NCBI RefSeq assembly: GCF_900101015.1 | Contig: NZ_FNFZ01000014.1 | Location: forward strand, 48,384 to 112,383 | Length of the DNA: 64,000 bases | Reading direction: 5' to 3' | Origin: Sarcina sp. DSM 11001 | GTDB taxonomy: Bacteria > Bacillota > Clostridia > Lachnospirales > Lachnospiraceae | Part shown: positions 26,562 to 35,809 of the stretch, one piece after another | Position numbering within the stretch: position 1 is the stretch's first letter | Layout of the letters: each line of letters opens with the position of its first letter | Made by a program: the position numbers and the translations under genes | The notes under the pieces: model-generated | What the model saw: only the letters and a program-made list of their open reading frames with translations | Told to the model about the DNA's origin: nothing | The model's database searches: none

Positions 26562-26659
26562 GCGGTATTGCAAAAAAAGTCAGGGAACACCTGACTTTCT
26601 CTGTATTGCACAATTCCTGCTGACAGAAATTGTCTATTTTTCCCTGTCCGCCGCCCGGT

Positions 26660-27061
26660 TCACCTGTGTTCATCATCCGGAAAATCGTCATCCCTGTCTT
26701 TCAGTCTGTCGAACGACTTCCTGATCTGTCTCTGCATGGATGCATCGTCCGCTTCTTTCCCCGCTAAAGGGGATGCATCGGAAGCTCTTTCTCCGGCAGA
26801 AGGGGTTCCGGCTTCATCTTCTCCCCCGGCGGAAAGCTCCTCTCCTTCCGGTTCATCTTTTACATAAAAGAACTTTCTGTCATACCAGTAGCCGATCCCG
26901 ACTCCGATGAAGGCCAGGAAGATCGGCAGCATCGTTGTCTCCCAGTCAAAAAGCCCGATCAGAATCATAGCAGCAACATAGCCGATCACAAATCCTTAAA
27001 ATTCGGATGCCGGAATGGTTCCCCAGATTTTCCTCTGCGTGCTGTGATATCCCTTTTTCAT
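26660..27061 (-). pseudogene. Small membrane protein gene interrupted by a TAA stop
   Basis: A good start (ATG at 27061, GGAGGG about 11 nt upstream) opens a frame MKKGYHSTQRKIWG that meets TAA at 26996-26998 after 21 codons. The same frame then continues for over 100 codons with two membrane segments (VIGYVAAMILIGLF and IFLAFIGVGIGYWY) and an acidic tail (Glu/Asp/Ser-rich) ending DDDFPDDEHR. Either a nonsense mutation split the gene, or the second part restarts at GTG 26989. Family not recognised. Confidence 0.55.
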
Positions 27062-27954
27062 TTATGGTCATACCCTCCATTCCCAGGACCTCTTCTGATA
27101 CATTGATACATGAGGCTCTGTCCGCAAAAACGAATGTGTCAGAGGCAGGCCCCTGACACATTCTGTATTCTGCCTTCTGTTTCAGGCCATAGATCAGGTC
27201 CTCTGTTTCAGGCCTCCGATCATGCCCTGTGTTTCCAGGCCATAGATCAGGCTGTATTGAATTAATGTGACCTGAATGAGTCGAGATCCTGACCGGAATC
27301 CTCAAAGAGCTAAGCACGAGAATCGCGATACCGGTGTCTCTCACCTGTTTAATTAAACGACACCTGAAAGTTGTTTCATTTTATTCAACGATACCAGTGT
27401 CGTTGAATATATTGTATTTCGCATCTGCAAAAATATCCATTGACAGAATCCATAAAAATCAAAAATTTTTTATGCATATTGCCCTATCTTTACAGTGCCG
27501 TATCTTACTGCCGCTGCTGCTCACCAAACCGCTTAACTAAAATTCTTCGGCATATACTTTCTTGAATATATTCATTATTTCCACTATAATGATTTGAAAT
27601 GCATGGCCTTATACAATCTCAGGTACATCTATGCGGTCTGTATCTGACATACCTTATTAAATGTGAAATTACTTAGTCCCTGAGTTCCCTTAGCCGCTGA
27701 AACCACTCCCGGGCCTGGAGCCCGCGGTCTTGTGTTCCAAAGCGCTTCGTATTTATTAATTTCACATCATTTATTAATTTCACATCAGCGGACGGCTGAC
27801 TGTAGTCCCGTCATACCACACAAAGGACACGGCGGTCTGAGCCTATCCTTTCCTTTTCAGATCCGGGCGTGGATCCGGAACCCGGATCAAGGCATTCCCG
27901 GTCTTAAAGAACCGCAGCGAAAAACATCTTATCTTCGATCAGAGAGGAACTCTC
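27062..27954. other. Long intergenic region before the second LacI gene
   Basis: About 890 bp with no convincing gene. It holds a 16-bp direct repeat CAGGCCATAGATCAGG (27183-27198 and 27236-27251), an AT-rich stretch from about 27340 to 27700 with a 9-bp hairpin (27383-27408), the LacI promoter (27562-27590), and a perfect 18-bp tandem duplication TTTATTAATTTCACATCA (27752-27787). The base composition differs from its surroundings, so acquired DNA or an unseen RNA is possible. Confidence 0.55.
27562..27590 (+). promoter_or_regulatory. Promoter of the second LacI gene
   Basis: TTGAAT (27562-27567), 17-nt spacer, TATAAT (27585-27590). The leader would be about 360 nt, unusually long for a regulator gene. 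Confidence 0.65.
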
Positions 27955-28983
27955 ATGGGAATTACATTACAGCAGATCGCCGAGCTTGCCGGCACGACAA
28001 AATCCACAGTGGACAAAGTGATCCACAACCGTCCCGGCGTCAGTGATAAAAAAAGAAGAGAAATCCAGCAGCTCCTGCAGGAACACGGCTATGAGGCCAA
28101 TCCCCTGGCCAAGGCCCTCAATTACCAGAAGCGCAAAATGAAGGTGGCTGTTGTCATTCCCGGCATCAGCGCCGCGGATGACATTAAAAAAGGAATCGAT
28201 ATCGTCCGCCAGGATTTTCAGAGCTTCAATATACAGGTGGAATACCATGAGGTCGGGGCTTCGGACGCGGAAGGACAGGCTGCCTGTATCCGCCAGCTGG
28301 CAAAGGGAGGTGTTGCCGGCGCCCTCATTCTGCCGATCAGGTCTGATGCTGTCACGGATGCGATCCGCGGGCTGATTGACAAAAAAATACCTGTGGTAAC
28401 TGTCAACTCCGAGCTGCATCTGGACGGGATCCTCTGCTACGTGGGACAGAATATGTTCCAGTCCGGCAGCGTCGCGTCGAGAATGCTGAGCCTCTTTGTG
28501 AAAGACCAGGCAAGGATCGGGATCATCTCCTGCCACAACATGCTCTCCCACGAACAGCGTGAACGGTCTTTCATCGACAGCGTAAAGCAGAATTATCCGG
28601 ATTATGAAGTCAGAAACATCAAATATATTCTGGAGACGCCGGAGGATGCCTATCAAAAGACTATGGAGCTTCTGGAGGAGACGCCTGATATCAATTCCAT
28701 TTTTATCACCTGCGGCTGTGTGACGGACATCTGCCGGGCGATCCGCGATTACAGGGAAAAAACAGGAAGCGAAACCGGACCGGCTGTGATCTGTTATGAA
28801 AAGTATAGAGAGATCCGCGAACTTCTCAGAAATAATGAGGTCGCCTGTACACTGACCGGCGGCCTCGCCAAACAGGGGCGCTTCTCCATGCGTGTTCTTT
28901 TCGAATACCTGGTTTACGACAGGCTCCCCGATAAAAAATCCTATTATTTCAGCAACAAGATCATGATCCGGGAAAACTGCTGA
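27955..28983 (+). CDS. LacI-family regulator with substrate-binding domain
   Basis: 342 residues. HTH: ITLQQIAELAGTTKSTVDKVI, then a periplasmic-binding-protein fold (MKVAVVIPGISAADD, VAGALILPIRSD, IPVVTVNSE). It shares the unusual (S/G)TVD(K/R) recognition helix and general build with the regulator at 13596, suggesting two related paralogues. GAGAGG precedes ATG. It lies 1.6 kb from iolC, so a role at the inositol promoters is possible; no adjacent target gene points to another ligand. Confidence 0.9.
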   Translation: MGITLQQIAELAGTTKSTVDKVIHNRPGVSDKKRREIQQLLQEHGYEANPLAKALNYQKRKMKVAVVIPGISAADDIKKGIDIVRQDFQSFNIQVEYHEVGASDAEGQAACIRQLAKGGVAGALILPIRSDAVTDAIRGLIDKKIPVVTVNSELHLDGILCYVGQNMFQSGSVASRMLSLFVKDQARIGIISCHNMLSHEQRERSFIDSVKQNYPDYEVRNIKYILETPEDAYQKTMELLEETPDINSIFITCGCVTDICRAIRDYREKTGSETGPAVICYEKYREIRELLRNNEVACTLTGGLAKQGRFSMRVLFEYLVYDRLPDKKSYYFSNKIMIRENC

Positions 28984-29165
28984 CTGTTTTTACCAGCCGG
29001 ATCTTTTTCCGGCAAAACCTTATGACTTTTTTTCCAGCCGGACCATTTTCCGGCAAAACCTTATGACTTTTTTACCAGCCGGACCATTTTCCGGCAAAAC
29101 CTTATGACTTTTTTACCAGCCGGATCATTTTCCGACAAAACCCTATAACTTTTTTACCAACAGGA
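28984..29165. repeat. Tandem repeat, 41 bp x about 4.3, each with a small hairpin
   Basis: CAGCCGG occurs at 28994, 29035, 29076 and 29117, exactly 41 bp apart, and a diverged CAACAGG at 29158. Each unit has a T-run, a GCCGG...CCGGC stem and AAAACC(T/C)TATGAC. It begins right after the LacI stop codon and ends before argC. It could act as serial terminators. Confidence 0.85.
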
Positions 29166-29171
29166 CATGAT

Positions 29172-29199
29172 CGGTGAAAACAGCGGACTGTTTTCACCG
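29172..29199. other. Perfect hairpin upstream of argC
   Basis: 12-bp stem CGGTGAAAACAG / CTGTTTTCACCG with tetraloop CGGA, ending 21 nt before the argC ATG and overlapping its leader. No T-run follows, so it is more likely an operator or translation-control stem than a terminator. Confidence 0.6.
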
Positions 29200-29220
29200 T
29201 GGACAGGAGACAAGACAAAA

Positions 29221-30159
29221 ATGAGCAAGACCAAAGTTTACATCGACGGACAGAGCGGCACCACAGGGCTTCAGATTTTTGACCGGATCGGGGCCAGAGA
29301 AGATCTGGAACTCCTCCGGATCGACGAGGACAAAAGGCACGACAATGAAGAGCGCCGCCGTTTTCTCAATGCAGCAGACATTGTCTTTTTATGTCTGCCG
29401 GACGACGGAGCAAGAGAAGCCGTCTCCCTGATCGACAACCCCGAGGTACGCGTGATCGATGCTTCCACGGCGCACCGGACAAGCGATGACTGGACCTACG
29501 GCTTCCCGGAGCTCTCCCCTGCGCAGCGCGAAGCGATCCGCACCAGCCGCCGCGTCGCCAACCCCGGCTGTCATGCCACCGGGTTCATTTCCTGCGCGGC
29601 GCCCCTTCTCCGTATGGGGATCGTTCCGGCGGACTATCCCTTTACCTGCTTCTCTCTGACCGGCTACTCGGGCGGCGGCAAAAAGATGATAGCGGACTAT
29701 GAGGCGCCAGAGAGGGCTGAAAAGCTCGGTTCTCCCGGGATCTACGGTCTCACACTCCGCCATAAGCACCTGCCGGAGATGCAGAAGGTCTGCGGCCTCT
29801 CCCATCCCCCTGTCTTTCTCCCCGTCGTCGACGACTACTACAAGGGCATGGCCACGACCATTATGCTCCACAATACCCTTCTCCCCGGCTCTCCCTCTGC
29901 GAAGGAGATCCGCGGAAGGCTGGCGGACTACTACAGCGATACACATTTTGTGGAGGTCCTCCCCTTCGGAGGACACGGCCCCACGATCTATGCAGCCGAA
30001 CTTGCCGGCACCAACCGCCTGCAGATCGTTGTCTGCGGCCATGAGGATATGACCACCGTCACCGCCCTCTTTGACAATCTCGGAAAAGGCGCCTCCGGAG
30101 CGGCTGTGCAGAACATGAATATCATGCTGGGGATAGATGAAGCCACCGGACTGGAATAA
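29221..30159 (+). CDS. argC: N-acetyl-gamma-glutamyl-phosphate reductase, short type
   Basis: NADPH-dependent third step of arginine synthesis. 312 residues, matching the shorter type-2 ArgC. Seen: KVYIDGQSGTTGLQI (nucleotide loop), catalytic Cys117 in NPGCHATG, SGGGKKM, and HKHLPEM with the active-site His. ATG at 29221 has AGGAG 12 nt upstream. No other arg gene is near, so this is an isolated copy. Confidence 0.93.
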   Translation: MSKTKVYIDGQSGTTGLQIFDRIGAREDLELLRIDEDKRHDNEERRRFLNAADIVFLCLPDDGAREAVSLIDNPEVRVIDASTAHRTSDDWTYGFPELSPAQREAIRTSRRVANPGCHATGFISCAAPLLRMGIVPADYPFTCFSLTGYSGGGKKMIADYEAPERAEKLGSPGIYGLTLRHKHLPEMQKVCGLSHPPVFLPVVDDYYKGMATTIMLHNTLLPGSPSAKEIRGRLADYYSDTHFVEVLPFGGHGPTIYAAELAGTNRLQIVVCGHEDMTTVTALFDNLGKGASGAAVQNMNIMLGIDEATGLE

Positions 30160-30173
30160 GAGCATAGAGTAAC

Positions 30174-30312
30174 GTGTGAAAATCCCATTCCAACAATGCG
30201 AAGCTTTGTTATCGCCTCGCGGTGGGATTTTCGTCGTAAAACCCGGGTTTTTCGCGAAAAGTGCGCGAAAAACACCTGTTATCTAAAATTTCGAGCCCGT
30301 CTGTACTGTAAC
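30174..30312. repeat. Dispersed multi-hairpin repeat, copy 1
   Basis: Matches 53957-54072: stem GAAAATCCCA / TGGGATTTTC, then the identical stem GTTTTTCGCG / CGCGAAAAAC, ending in GTCTGTACTGTAAC in both. Copy 1 has extra sequence in the first loop. The minus strand of both reads FSRKTRVLRRKSHREAI, which reflects the repeat, not a gene. Confidence 0.85.
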
Positions 30313-30350
30313 GACTTCACAACCTTGACTGCACAAATTTCATCAAACTG

Positions 30351-30379
30351 TTGACATCACTTTTTTACAGTGATAACAT
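30351..30379 (+). promoter_or_regulatory. Likely paaK promoter
   Basis: TTGACA (30351-30356), 17-nt spacer, TAACAT (30374-30379). ATCAC-N9-GTGAT overlaps the spacer and could be an operator. The leader to paaK would be about 375 nt and contains the terminator-like stem at 30645-30682. No gene is seen in 30313-30640. Confidence 0.55.
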
Positions 30380-30644
30380 TCTTACCAAGTTGCGCGACTC
30401 TTGTAATAATCTTAATCACTGTACTCTTTATTGCACCTGTTATTAATCGTGACTGCCTGCTCTGCCCTATCCTGGTCAGACAGCAGGGTATGAGGTTTAG
30501 TAATGAACAGCCGTATTTCCGTCAATACCTTCGGGTTTAGCTTTAGCTTTTTCTTTAGCTTTACTGGCGCTGGCCGTAAGGTTGATTTGCTATGCCGAAG
30601 AGTGTGACGGGTGAGAAACGTAAGTTCCGATAAAAAACGATCAC

Positions 30645-30682
30645 AAAGGGGTGTGGCACATCGACCTGTGCCACACCCCTTT
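30645..30682 (+). terminator. Strong stem-loop with T-run in the paaK leader
   Basis: Perfect 16-bp stem AAAGGGGTGTGGCACA / TGTGCCACACCCCTTT, 6-nt loop, then TTC after five T. It lies 79 nt before the paaK ATG on the same strand, a place where an attenuator would act; otherwise it ends argC read-through. Confidence 0.8.
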
Positions 30683-30760
30683 TTCGTTTCTGTTTTCTCA
30701 GCATTTGCAGGTTTCCCGTACGGGAACCTTAAAGGAATCAATCAGGAAAGGAGCAAAGTA

Positions 30761-32068
30761 ATGAAAAACTACTATCAGAAGGAGATCGAAACCGCCTCAC
30801 GTGAGGAGATCATCGCGATCCAGAATGAAAAAATCGTCAAACAGGTCAAATATGTCTATGACAACGTGCCCTACTACCGCGATCTGATGGACAAAAAAGG
30901 AGTCCGTCCGGAAGACATCAGGAGTATTGACGACATCAGAAAGCTTCCTTTCCTGACCAAGGATGACCTGCGTGAGGCTTACCCCTACGGACTTATGGGA
31001 ACCGACCTCAAAAACTGTGTCCGCATCCATTCCACCTCCGGCACCACCGGAAAACGTGTCGTCGCCTTCTATACACAGAAGGACGTCGATATGTGGGAGG
31101 AGTGCTGCGCAAGGGCGATCGTGGCTGCTGGCGGTACAGATGAAGATGTCTGCCAGGTCTGCTACGGTTACGGTCTGTTCACTGGCGGTGCCGGCCTGCA
31201 CGGCGGCTCCCATAAGGTCGGATGTCTCACCCTTCCCATGTCCTCCGGCAACACTGACCGCCAGATCCAGTTCATGATGGACCTCAATGCCACCATCCTC
31301 TGCTGCACCCCCTCCTATGCCGCCTTCATCGGCGAGACCCTGGCGGAGCGGGGATACAAGCCTGAGGACAACAAGCTCAAAGCCGGCATCTTCGGCGCAG
31401 AGCCCTGGACGGAGGAGATGCGCCGCAATATTGAAAAAAGCCTCGGTATCAAAGCCTACGACATCTACGGCCTGACAGAGATCTCCGGTCCCGGTGTTGC
31501 CTTCGAATGTGAAGAACAGAAAGGCATGCATATCAATGAGGACCATTTCTATGTCGAGGTCATCAATCCCGAGACCGGCGAACCGCTCCCTGACGGCGAA
31601 AAGGGCGAACTGGTCTTCACCTCCCTCGATAAAGAAGGTTTCCCTCTCCTGCGCTACCGCACCAAGGATATCTGCGTCCTCTCCCGTAAGAAATGCTCCT
31701 GCGGCAGGACCCTTGTCAGGATGACCAAGCCCATGGGACGCAGCGATGACATGATGATCATCCGCGGTGTCAATGTCTTCCCGAGCCAGATCGAAGCCGT
31801 TCTGCTCAAAGAAGGCTACTCCCCCAACTACCAGATCGTGGTCGACCGTGTCAACAACACCGATACCTTCGATGTCTACGTCGAGTTCGCGCCCGAACAG
31901 TTCTCCGACAAGATCGCCGATGTACAGGCCCACGAAAAGAAGCTGGACGGCGCAATGCGGTCCATGCTGGGTATCGGCCCCAAGATCCACCTGGTCGCCC
32001 CCAAGACCATTGCCAGATCCGAGGGCAAGGCTGTCCGCATCGTCGACAAGAGAAAACTCCATGATTGA
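30761..32068 (+). CDS. paaK: Phenylacetate-CoA ligase-type adenylating enzyme
   Basis: ATP-dependent aryl-acid CoA ligase, 435 residues, the usual PaaK length. Seen: VPYYRDLMDKKGV, the P-loop STSGTTGKRV, ADP-binding YGLTEISGPG, and the hinge RSDDMMIIRGVNVFPSQIE. GGAAAGGAG lies 7 nt before ATG at 30761; an earlier in-frame start is rejected. Followed by an ACT-domain gene, a pairing seen in anaerobes with aryl-acid metabolism. Phenylacetate or indoleacetate is the likely substrate. Confidence 0.92.
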   Translation: MKNYYQKEIETASREEIIAIQNEKIVKQVKYVYDNVPYYRDLMDKKGVRPEDIRSIDDIRKLPFLTKDDLREAYPYGLMGTDLKNCVRIHSTSGTTGKRVVAFYTQKDVDMWEECCARAIVAAGGTDEDVCQVCYGYGLFTGGAGLHGGSHKVGCLTLPMSSGNTDRQIQFMMDLNATILCCTPSYAAFIGETLAERGYKPEDNKLKAGIFGAEPWTEEMRRNIEKSLGIKAYDIYGLTEISGPGVAFECEEQKGMHINEDHFYVEVINPETGEPLPDGEKGELVFTSLDKEGFPLLRYRTKDICVLSRKKCSCGRTLVRMTKPMGRSDDMMIIRGVNVFPSQIEAVLLKEGYSPNYQIVVDRVNNTDTFDVYVEFAPEQFSDKIADVQAHEKKLDGAMRSMLGIGPKIHLVAPKTIARSEGKAVRIVDKRKLHD

Positions 32069-32336
32069 AAATGCAGATCGACCAGGGAAACAGAATGTCC
32101 GGGAAATAAGAATCGGCAGAAAGATATAACCCTGCCGGTCAATACATATTAATTGACGGACGTTTGATAAATCGTTTGATAAATATAGAAGAATAAAAAA
32201 TCAAAGACAGTATCCTGCCGGCAAAAATGAGATTATAATAATATTAAATGAGATTATAACAATGTTATAAGAATAATGACTAAAGAAACCGAAAGTGAAG
32301 GAACTGTCTGTAAAGATCAAAAAAGGAGGAAAACCC

Positions 32337-32771
32337 ATGGCAATCACACAGTTATCCGCTTTTCTTGAAAATACACCCGGAACGCTTTACAAAGCTGTCA
32401 GCGCCATCTCCGACGCAGGAGTCAACATGCGCGCTCTTTCCGTCGCGGACACCAGGGATTTCGGCATCCTTCGCATCATCGTCAGCGACATCGAAAAGAC
32501 CAAAGCAGTTCTCAGCGACGATACCCTCGTCACTGAGACCAAAGTCATTGCCGTCCGCATGGATGATAAGGCCGGCGCCCTCAGAAATGTCCTGAAGGTC
32601 CTTCAGGATGGCAACATCAACATTGAATATGTCTATGCGTTCACAGGAGGCAAAACAGGCTCCGCCTATGTTGTCCTGCGCGTCAACGAAGTAGAGGATG
32701 CGGAAAAGGTGCTTGAAGCAAATGGCATCAAGAGCCTCAACGACGCGGATTTTGACGACATACTCGCCTGA
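32337..32771 (+). CDS. ACT-domain protein, partner of the CoA ligase
   Basis: 144 residues made of two tandem ACT domains: ITQLSAFLENTPGTLYKAVS (first) and VIAVRMDDKAGALRNVLKVL (second). ACT dimers bind amino acids. AAAGGAGG precedes ATG at 32337. Sits 268 bp after paaK; the spacer is AT-rich with a direct repeat AAATGAGATTATAA and a GTCAAT...ATTGAC inverted repeat, so it may also have its own promoter. Probably senses an aromatic or branched amino acid; inferred from context. Confidence 0.9.
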   Translation: MAITQLSAFLENTPGTLYKAVSAISDAGVNMRALSVADTRDFGILRIIVSDIEKTKAVLSDDTLVTETKVIAVRMDDKAGALRNVLKVLQDGNINIEYVYAFTGGKTGSAYVVLRVNEVEDAEKVLEANGIKSLNDADFDDILA

Positions 32772-33192
32772 TCTGAATAGTCCTCCGCAGGACGGGGGAA
32801 TGGAAATGGGGACAGCGGGAAGCTCACGTACAGGGCTTCCCGCTGTTTTTTCAAATCTTTATTCAAAACCAATTTTTAAACTCTCTTTTCAAATCTTCCT
32901 TTCAAATCTTCTTTTCCTATCTTCTTTTCCTATCTTCTTTTCCTATCTTCTTTTCCTATCTTCTTTTCAAATCCTCTTCTCAAATCTTTCTTTAAACCCT
33001 TTTTCAGTTTTTTTCAAATCCATTTATAAATATTTAACCTTGCCCCCTTATGGCTTCCGGCTGAAAAGCGTTGTACAATCAAACGATGGACTATAAAATG
33101 TTCTGGTGAGTCCTGCATTTTTGGGGCGATAATTCCTTCAAATAGTTTTCATAAAATAATTTTCATAAAAGTATCTTAATACCAGAGGAAGA
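32772..33192. repeat. Intergenic region with pyrimidine-rich tandem repeats
   Basis: 420 bp without a gene. From about 32870 to 32990 it is built of 13-bp units TCTTCTTTTCCTA (five near-identical) flanked by TTCAAATCTTC variants. The remaining AT-rich 150 bp should hold the promoter for the next cassette, with TTTTCATAAAA repeated twice near 33150. Confidence 0.75.
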
Positions 33193-35628
33193 ATGGAAAT
33201 GAATCTGGCCGGCCTGACGGCATATGCCCGGGAAAAATATCATATCAGCGAGCAGCACAAATGGGCTGACTTTCCCGGTTTCTCCGTCCTGGCGGATCCG
33301 GCCACCGGGAAGTGGGCTGCTCTTTTGATGCGTCAATGGGACTCCGAAGCAGGAGAACAGATTGAGCGGTGTGACATCAAATGCGGGCGCTCCTGTCTGG
33401 AAGAATACAGGGTGCCCTGGCTCTCCGGCCCCTTCCGCATGCATGGACAAAAATGGGTCGGTATCCGCTTCGATGAAGGTACAGATCCCGAAATTGTCTG
33501 CGGACTGCTGGACCGGGCACTTGGAAATCAGGACGGGCTCTCCGGAAAAAGTTCTGGAAAAGAAAGTTCTGGAAAAGAAAACTCAGGAAAAGAAAACTCA
33601 GGAAGCGGCTATCTGTACGTTCTGGGCAGAGACTTTAAACCATGGAAAAAACGTCTTTCCCAAAGCGGGACCAGCAGAGCAGACAGCAGAGAGAATACAG
33701 CTGCTGCAAATATTGTCTCCGGTGCGGACGGTAAGCAGGGCAGAGTTCCCGTCCGGGAGGGGATTTCCACGCCATTCTATGTTGAAACACCGCTTCCTGA
33801 GGCGGGCACATCACCTGCATATAGCGAAAACACATCACCCGCATATAGCTATAAAAAGTATTATCAGGATTCACCGATTCCCGGCTTTAACGACAAGGGA
33901 CTTTCCGCCCGGGAGGATGAAATTCTGTCAGCAAAGCCCCCGGGATCAAAACCTGTCCGGGATGATGAAATTCTGCCTGAAAAGATCCGGGGAATGAAAC
34001 GGCTGTATAAATACGGGGACGGGACCTTCCGGGAAAGAAGCATGAACTTTTATATACAGGGAAAGTACATGGAGGATTACGAGGATGATGTCCCCTGGCA
34101 CGGGGATTTCAGGCGGTATTTTCCGACCTATCATGACCTTCGCAATGACCAGCTGCGGGGATATTTCACCTGGCGGACAGACATCCGCAGAGGTATATTT
34201 AAAAAAGTCCCGGATTCAGTGGTCTATATCTATATCTATGAACTGCTCAACGTGATCGGTGCGTCCTCGCCGGAGGAAAGCCTGCAGAAGCTAAAGGAAT
34301 TTGAGGAAGGCTATCTGGGACCGGAAAGAACAGGAAGTGAGGGATCAGGAGCCGGAGCGGCAGGACCTGTCTCAGAAAAAGAAGGGGAGAATGCGATCCG
34401 CCAGAACCTTCACAAATGGATGCTGGAATTTGCGGTCCTCCACGGAGTCGACCCTGAAACCGCATGCCGATACGCAGACCCGGAGATGATACAGAGGGAT
34501 CATTTCCTGGAAGTCCTCCGGGACCCGCGCCATTTTGAGGATCGGGAAGTTTTTGATGCCCTCTGTCTGTTTGCAGGGAGTAAAATAACCTCCTCCCCGG
34601 TGATCAAAAAAACAGAGGAGGGCATCCCGCTCTTCGCCAAAGCCTGGCGGTACGCCTGCTCGCATTTCAATGAGAACGGCAGAGAATTGTTTAATCATTG
34701 TTTCGGCGACCTCAAGACCAAGGTCTGGTTTCCCCTCGAAAATGTGATGTATGGGGCGAGAAGGCCGGCCGAACCGGTCTCCTATATCCTCAACCCCTGC
34801 CGGAAATACACCTTTGACGGCAGATTCTGGAAGGAGAGCAGTTACCTGAAGATCTTGTTTGATAAAAAAAGACTGACGGGCTTATTGCATGAAACAGACC
34901 GGCAGCTCCGCCTCTACCTGAAAGCGGGCGGCCGCCTGAAGGAGATGTCGGATGAAGCCTGGGCCGCGCCTTATGTGCAGGCAGTCATAGAAGCGGACCG
35001 GACCGCGAAAATCGAAGCGGCAAAACCCAAGGTCCACATCCGTTTTTCGGATCTGGACCAGATACGCCGGGATGCTCTCGCGACCAGGGACAGCCTCCTG
35101 ACAGAAGAGGAACGGCAGGAAAAATACGTCACAACAGTCGAAACCGCTTTATCTGAGTACAGCGATCTCATGAATTCAGGCACAAACAATCCGCAGTTTG
35201 ATAATTCTGAGAAGGCAGAGACAAGCCCCGAGCGCAGCGTCATTTCTGCAGGAACAGAGCCTGCATTGGACGACGTTTTTGCAGTGACAAGCCCAAATCA
35301 CCTGCCGGGCGAAAAGCACTCTGCTGATGATATAAAGAACTTTTCGGAGGAAAACCGACTTGCAGGCAAAATGGAAGGAAAGGAGCCCTGCTCTCCCGCC
35401 CTTCCTCTCGATGAAAACCAGCGTGACCTGCTGCTGGCCCTCCTGCGGGGGGAATCTGTCCGGGAGCGGATCACGAAACAGCATGGCATGCCGGAGATCG
35501 TCGCGGACGGGCTCAATGAAGCTTTGTTTGACGAGATTGGAGACAGTGTCGTAGAATGCGACGGAGATGAGATCATCCTCGTGGAAGATTACCGGGAGGA
35601 TATTATGGAACTGCTGGGAGAAGGTTGA
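33193..35628 (+). CDS. TerB-N/TerB-C domain protein of a three-gene cassette
   Basis: 811 residues. Residues 1-113 resemble the MmcQ/YjbR fold (ending PFRMHGQKWVGIRFDEG). Residues about 115-225 are low-complexity, with a KESSGKENSGKENSGS run. TerB-N spans about 265-395, with the typical YMEDYEDDVPW, YFPTYHDLRNDQLRGYF and YIYIYELLN blocks. TerB-C starts near 612 (VHIRFSDLDQIRRDALA) and ends with a 730-811 helical region (LLALLRG...EIILVEDYREDI). GAGGAAG precedes ATG. Followed by an ATPase and a helicase gene; TerB-N/C proteins are tied to DNA-processing or stress systems by context in the literature. Exact role unknown. Confidence 0.82.
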   Translation: MEMNLAGLTAYAREKYHISEQHKWADFPGFSVLADPATGKWAALLMRQWDSEAGEQIERCDIKCGRSCLEEYRVPWLSGPFRMHGQKWVGIRFDEGTDPEIVCGLLDRALGNQDGLSGKSSGKESSGKENSGKENSGSGYLYVLGRDFKPWKKRLSQSGTSRADSRENTAAANIVSGADGKQGRVPVREGISTPFYVETPLPEAGTSPAYSENTSPAYSYKKYYQDSPIPGFNDKGLSAREDEILSAKPPGSKPVRDDEILPEKIRGMKRLYKYGDGTFRERSMNFYIQGKYMEDYEDDVPWHGDFRRYFPTYHDLRNDQLRGYFTWRTDIRRGIFKKVPDSVVYIYIYELLNVIGASSPEESLQKLKEFEEGYLGPERTGSEGSGAGAAGPVSEKEGENAIRQNLHKWMLEFAVLHGVDPETACRYADPEMIQRDHFLEVLRDPRHFEDREVFDALCLFAGSKITSSPVIKKTEEGIPLFAKAWRYACSHFNENGRELFNHCFGDLKTKVWFPLENVMYGARRPAEPVSYILNPCRKYTFDGRFWKESSYLKILFDKKRLTGLLHETDRQLRLYLKAGGRLKEMSDEAWAAPYVQAVIEADRTAKIEAAKPKVHIRFSDLDQIRRDALATRDSLLTEEERQEKYVTTVETALSEYSDLMNSGTNNPQFDNSEKAETSPERSVISAGTEPALDDVFAVTSPNHLPGEKHSADDIKNFSEENRLAGKMEGKEPCSPALPLDENQRDLLLALLRGESVRERITKQHGMPEIVADGLNEALFDEIGDSVVECDGDEIILVEDYREDIMELLGEG
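33538..33608 (+). repeat. In-frame 15-bp repeats in the TerB-type gene
   Basis: Four to five copies of a TCTGGAAAAGAAAAC-like unit encode SGKES/SGKEN pentapeptides. Being a multiple of three, copy-number change keeps the frame. Confidence 0.8.
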
Positions 35629-35809
35629 TTCTGCCCGAGTAATTTTAATGATGTTTAAAAAATGAGATTTTTACCTTGAAGTCCGGGTCGTGCACATAGA
35701 TTCTGTACATAAATCCCGCACATAAGTCCTAACCATAAAACCTTTGCATGGTTCAGGAACTGTTACTCACAGAAAACGAGATGACATTTTTAGACGTGGA
35801 GATAATATT

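Noticed and set aside
28984..29165. CRISPR-like array
   Set aside because: Units are contiguous with no unique spacers, the period is 41 bp, and no cas gene is near.
30174..30275. Small minus-strand ORF encoding FSRKTRVLRRKSHREAI, also present at 53960-54060
   Set aside because: The shared peptide follows from the repeated hairpin DNA; the arms do not have a conserved start or ribosome site.
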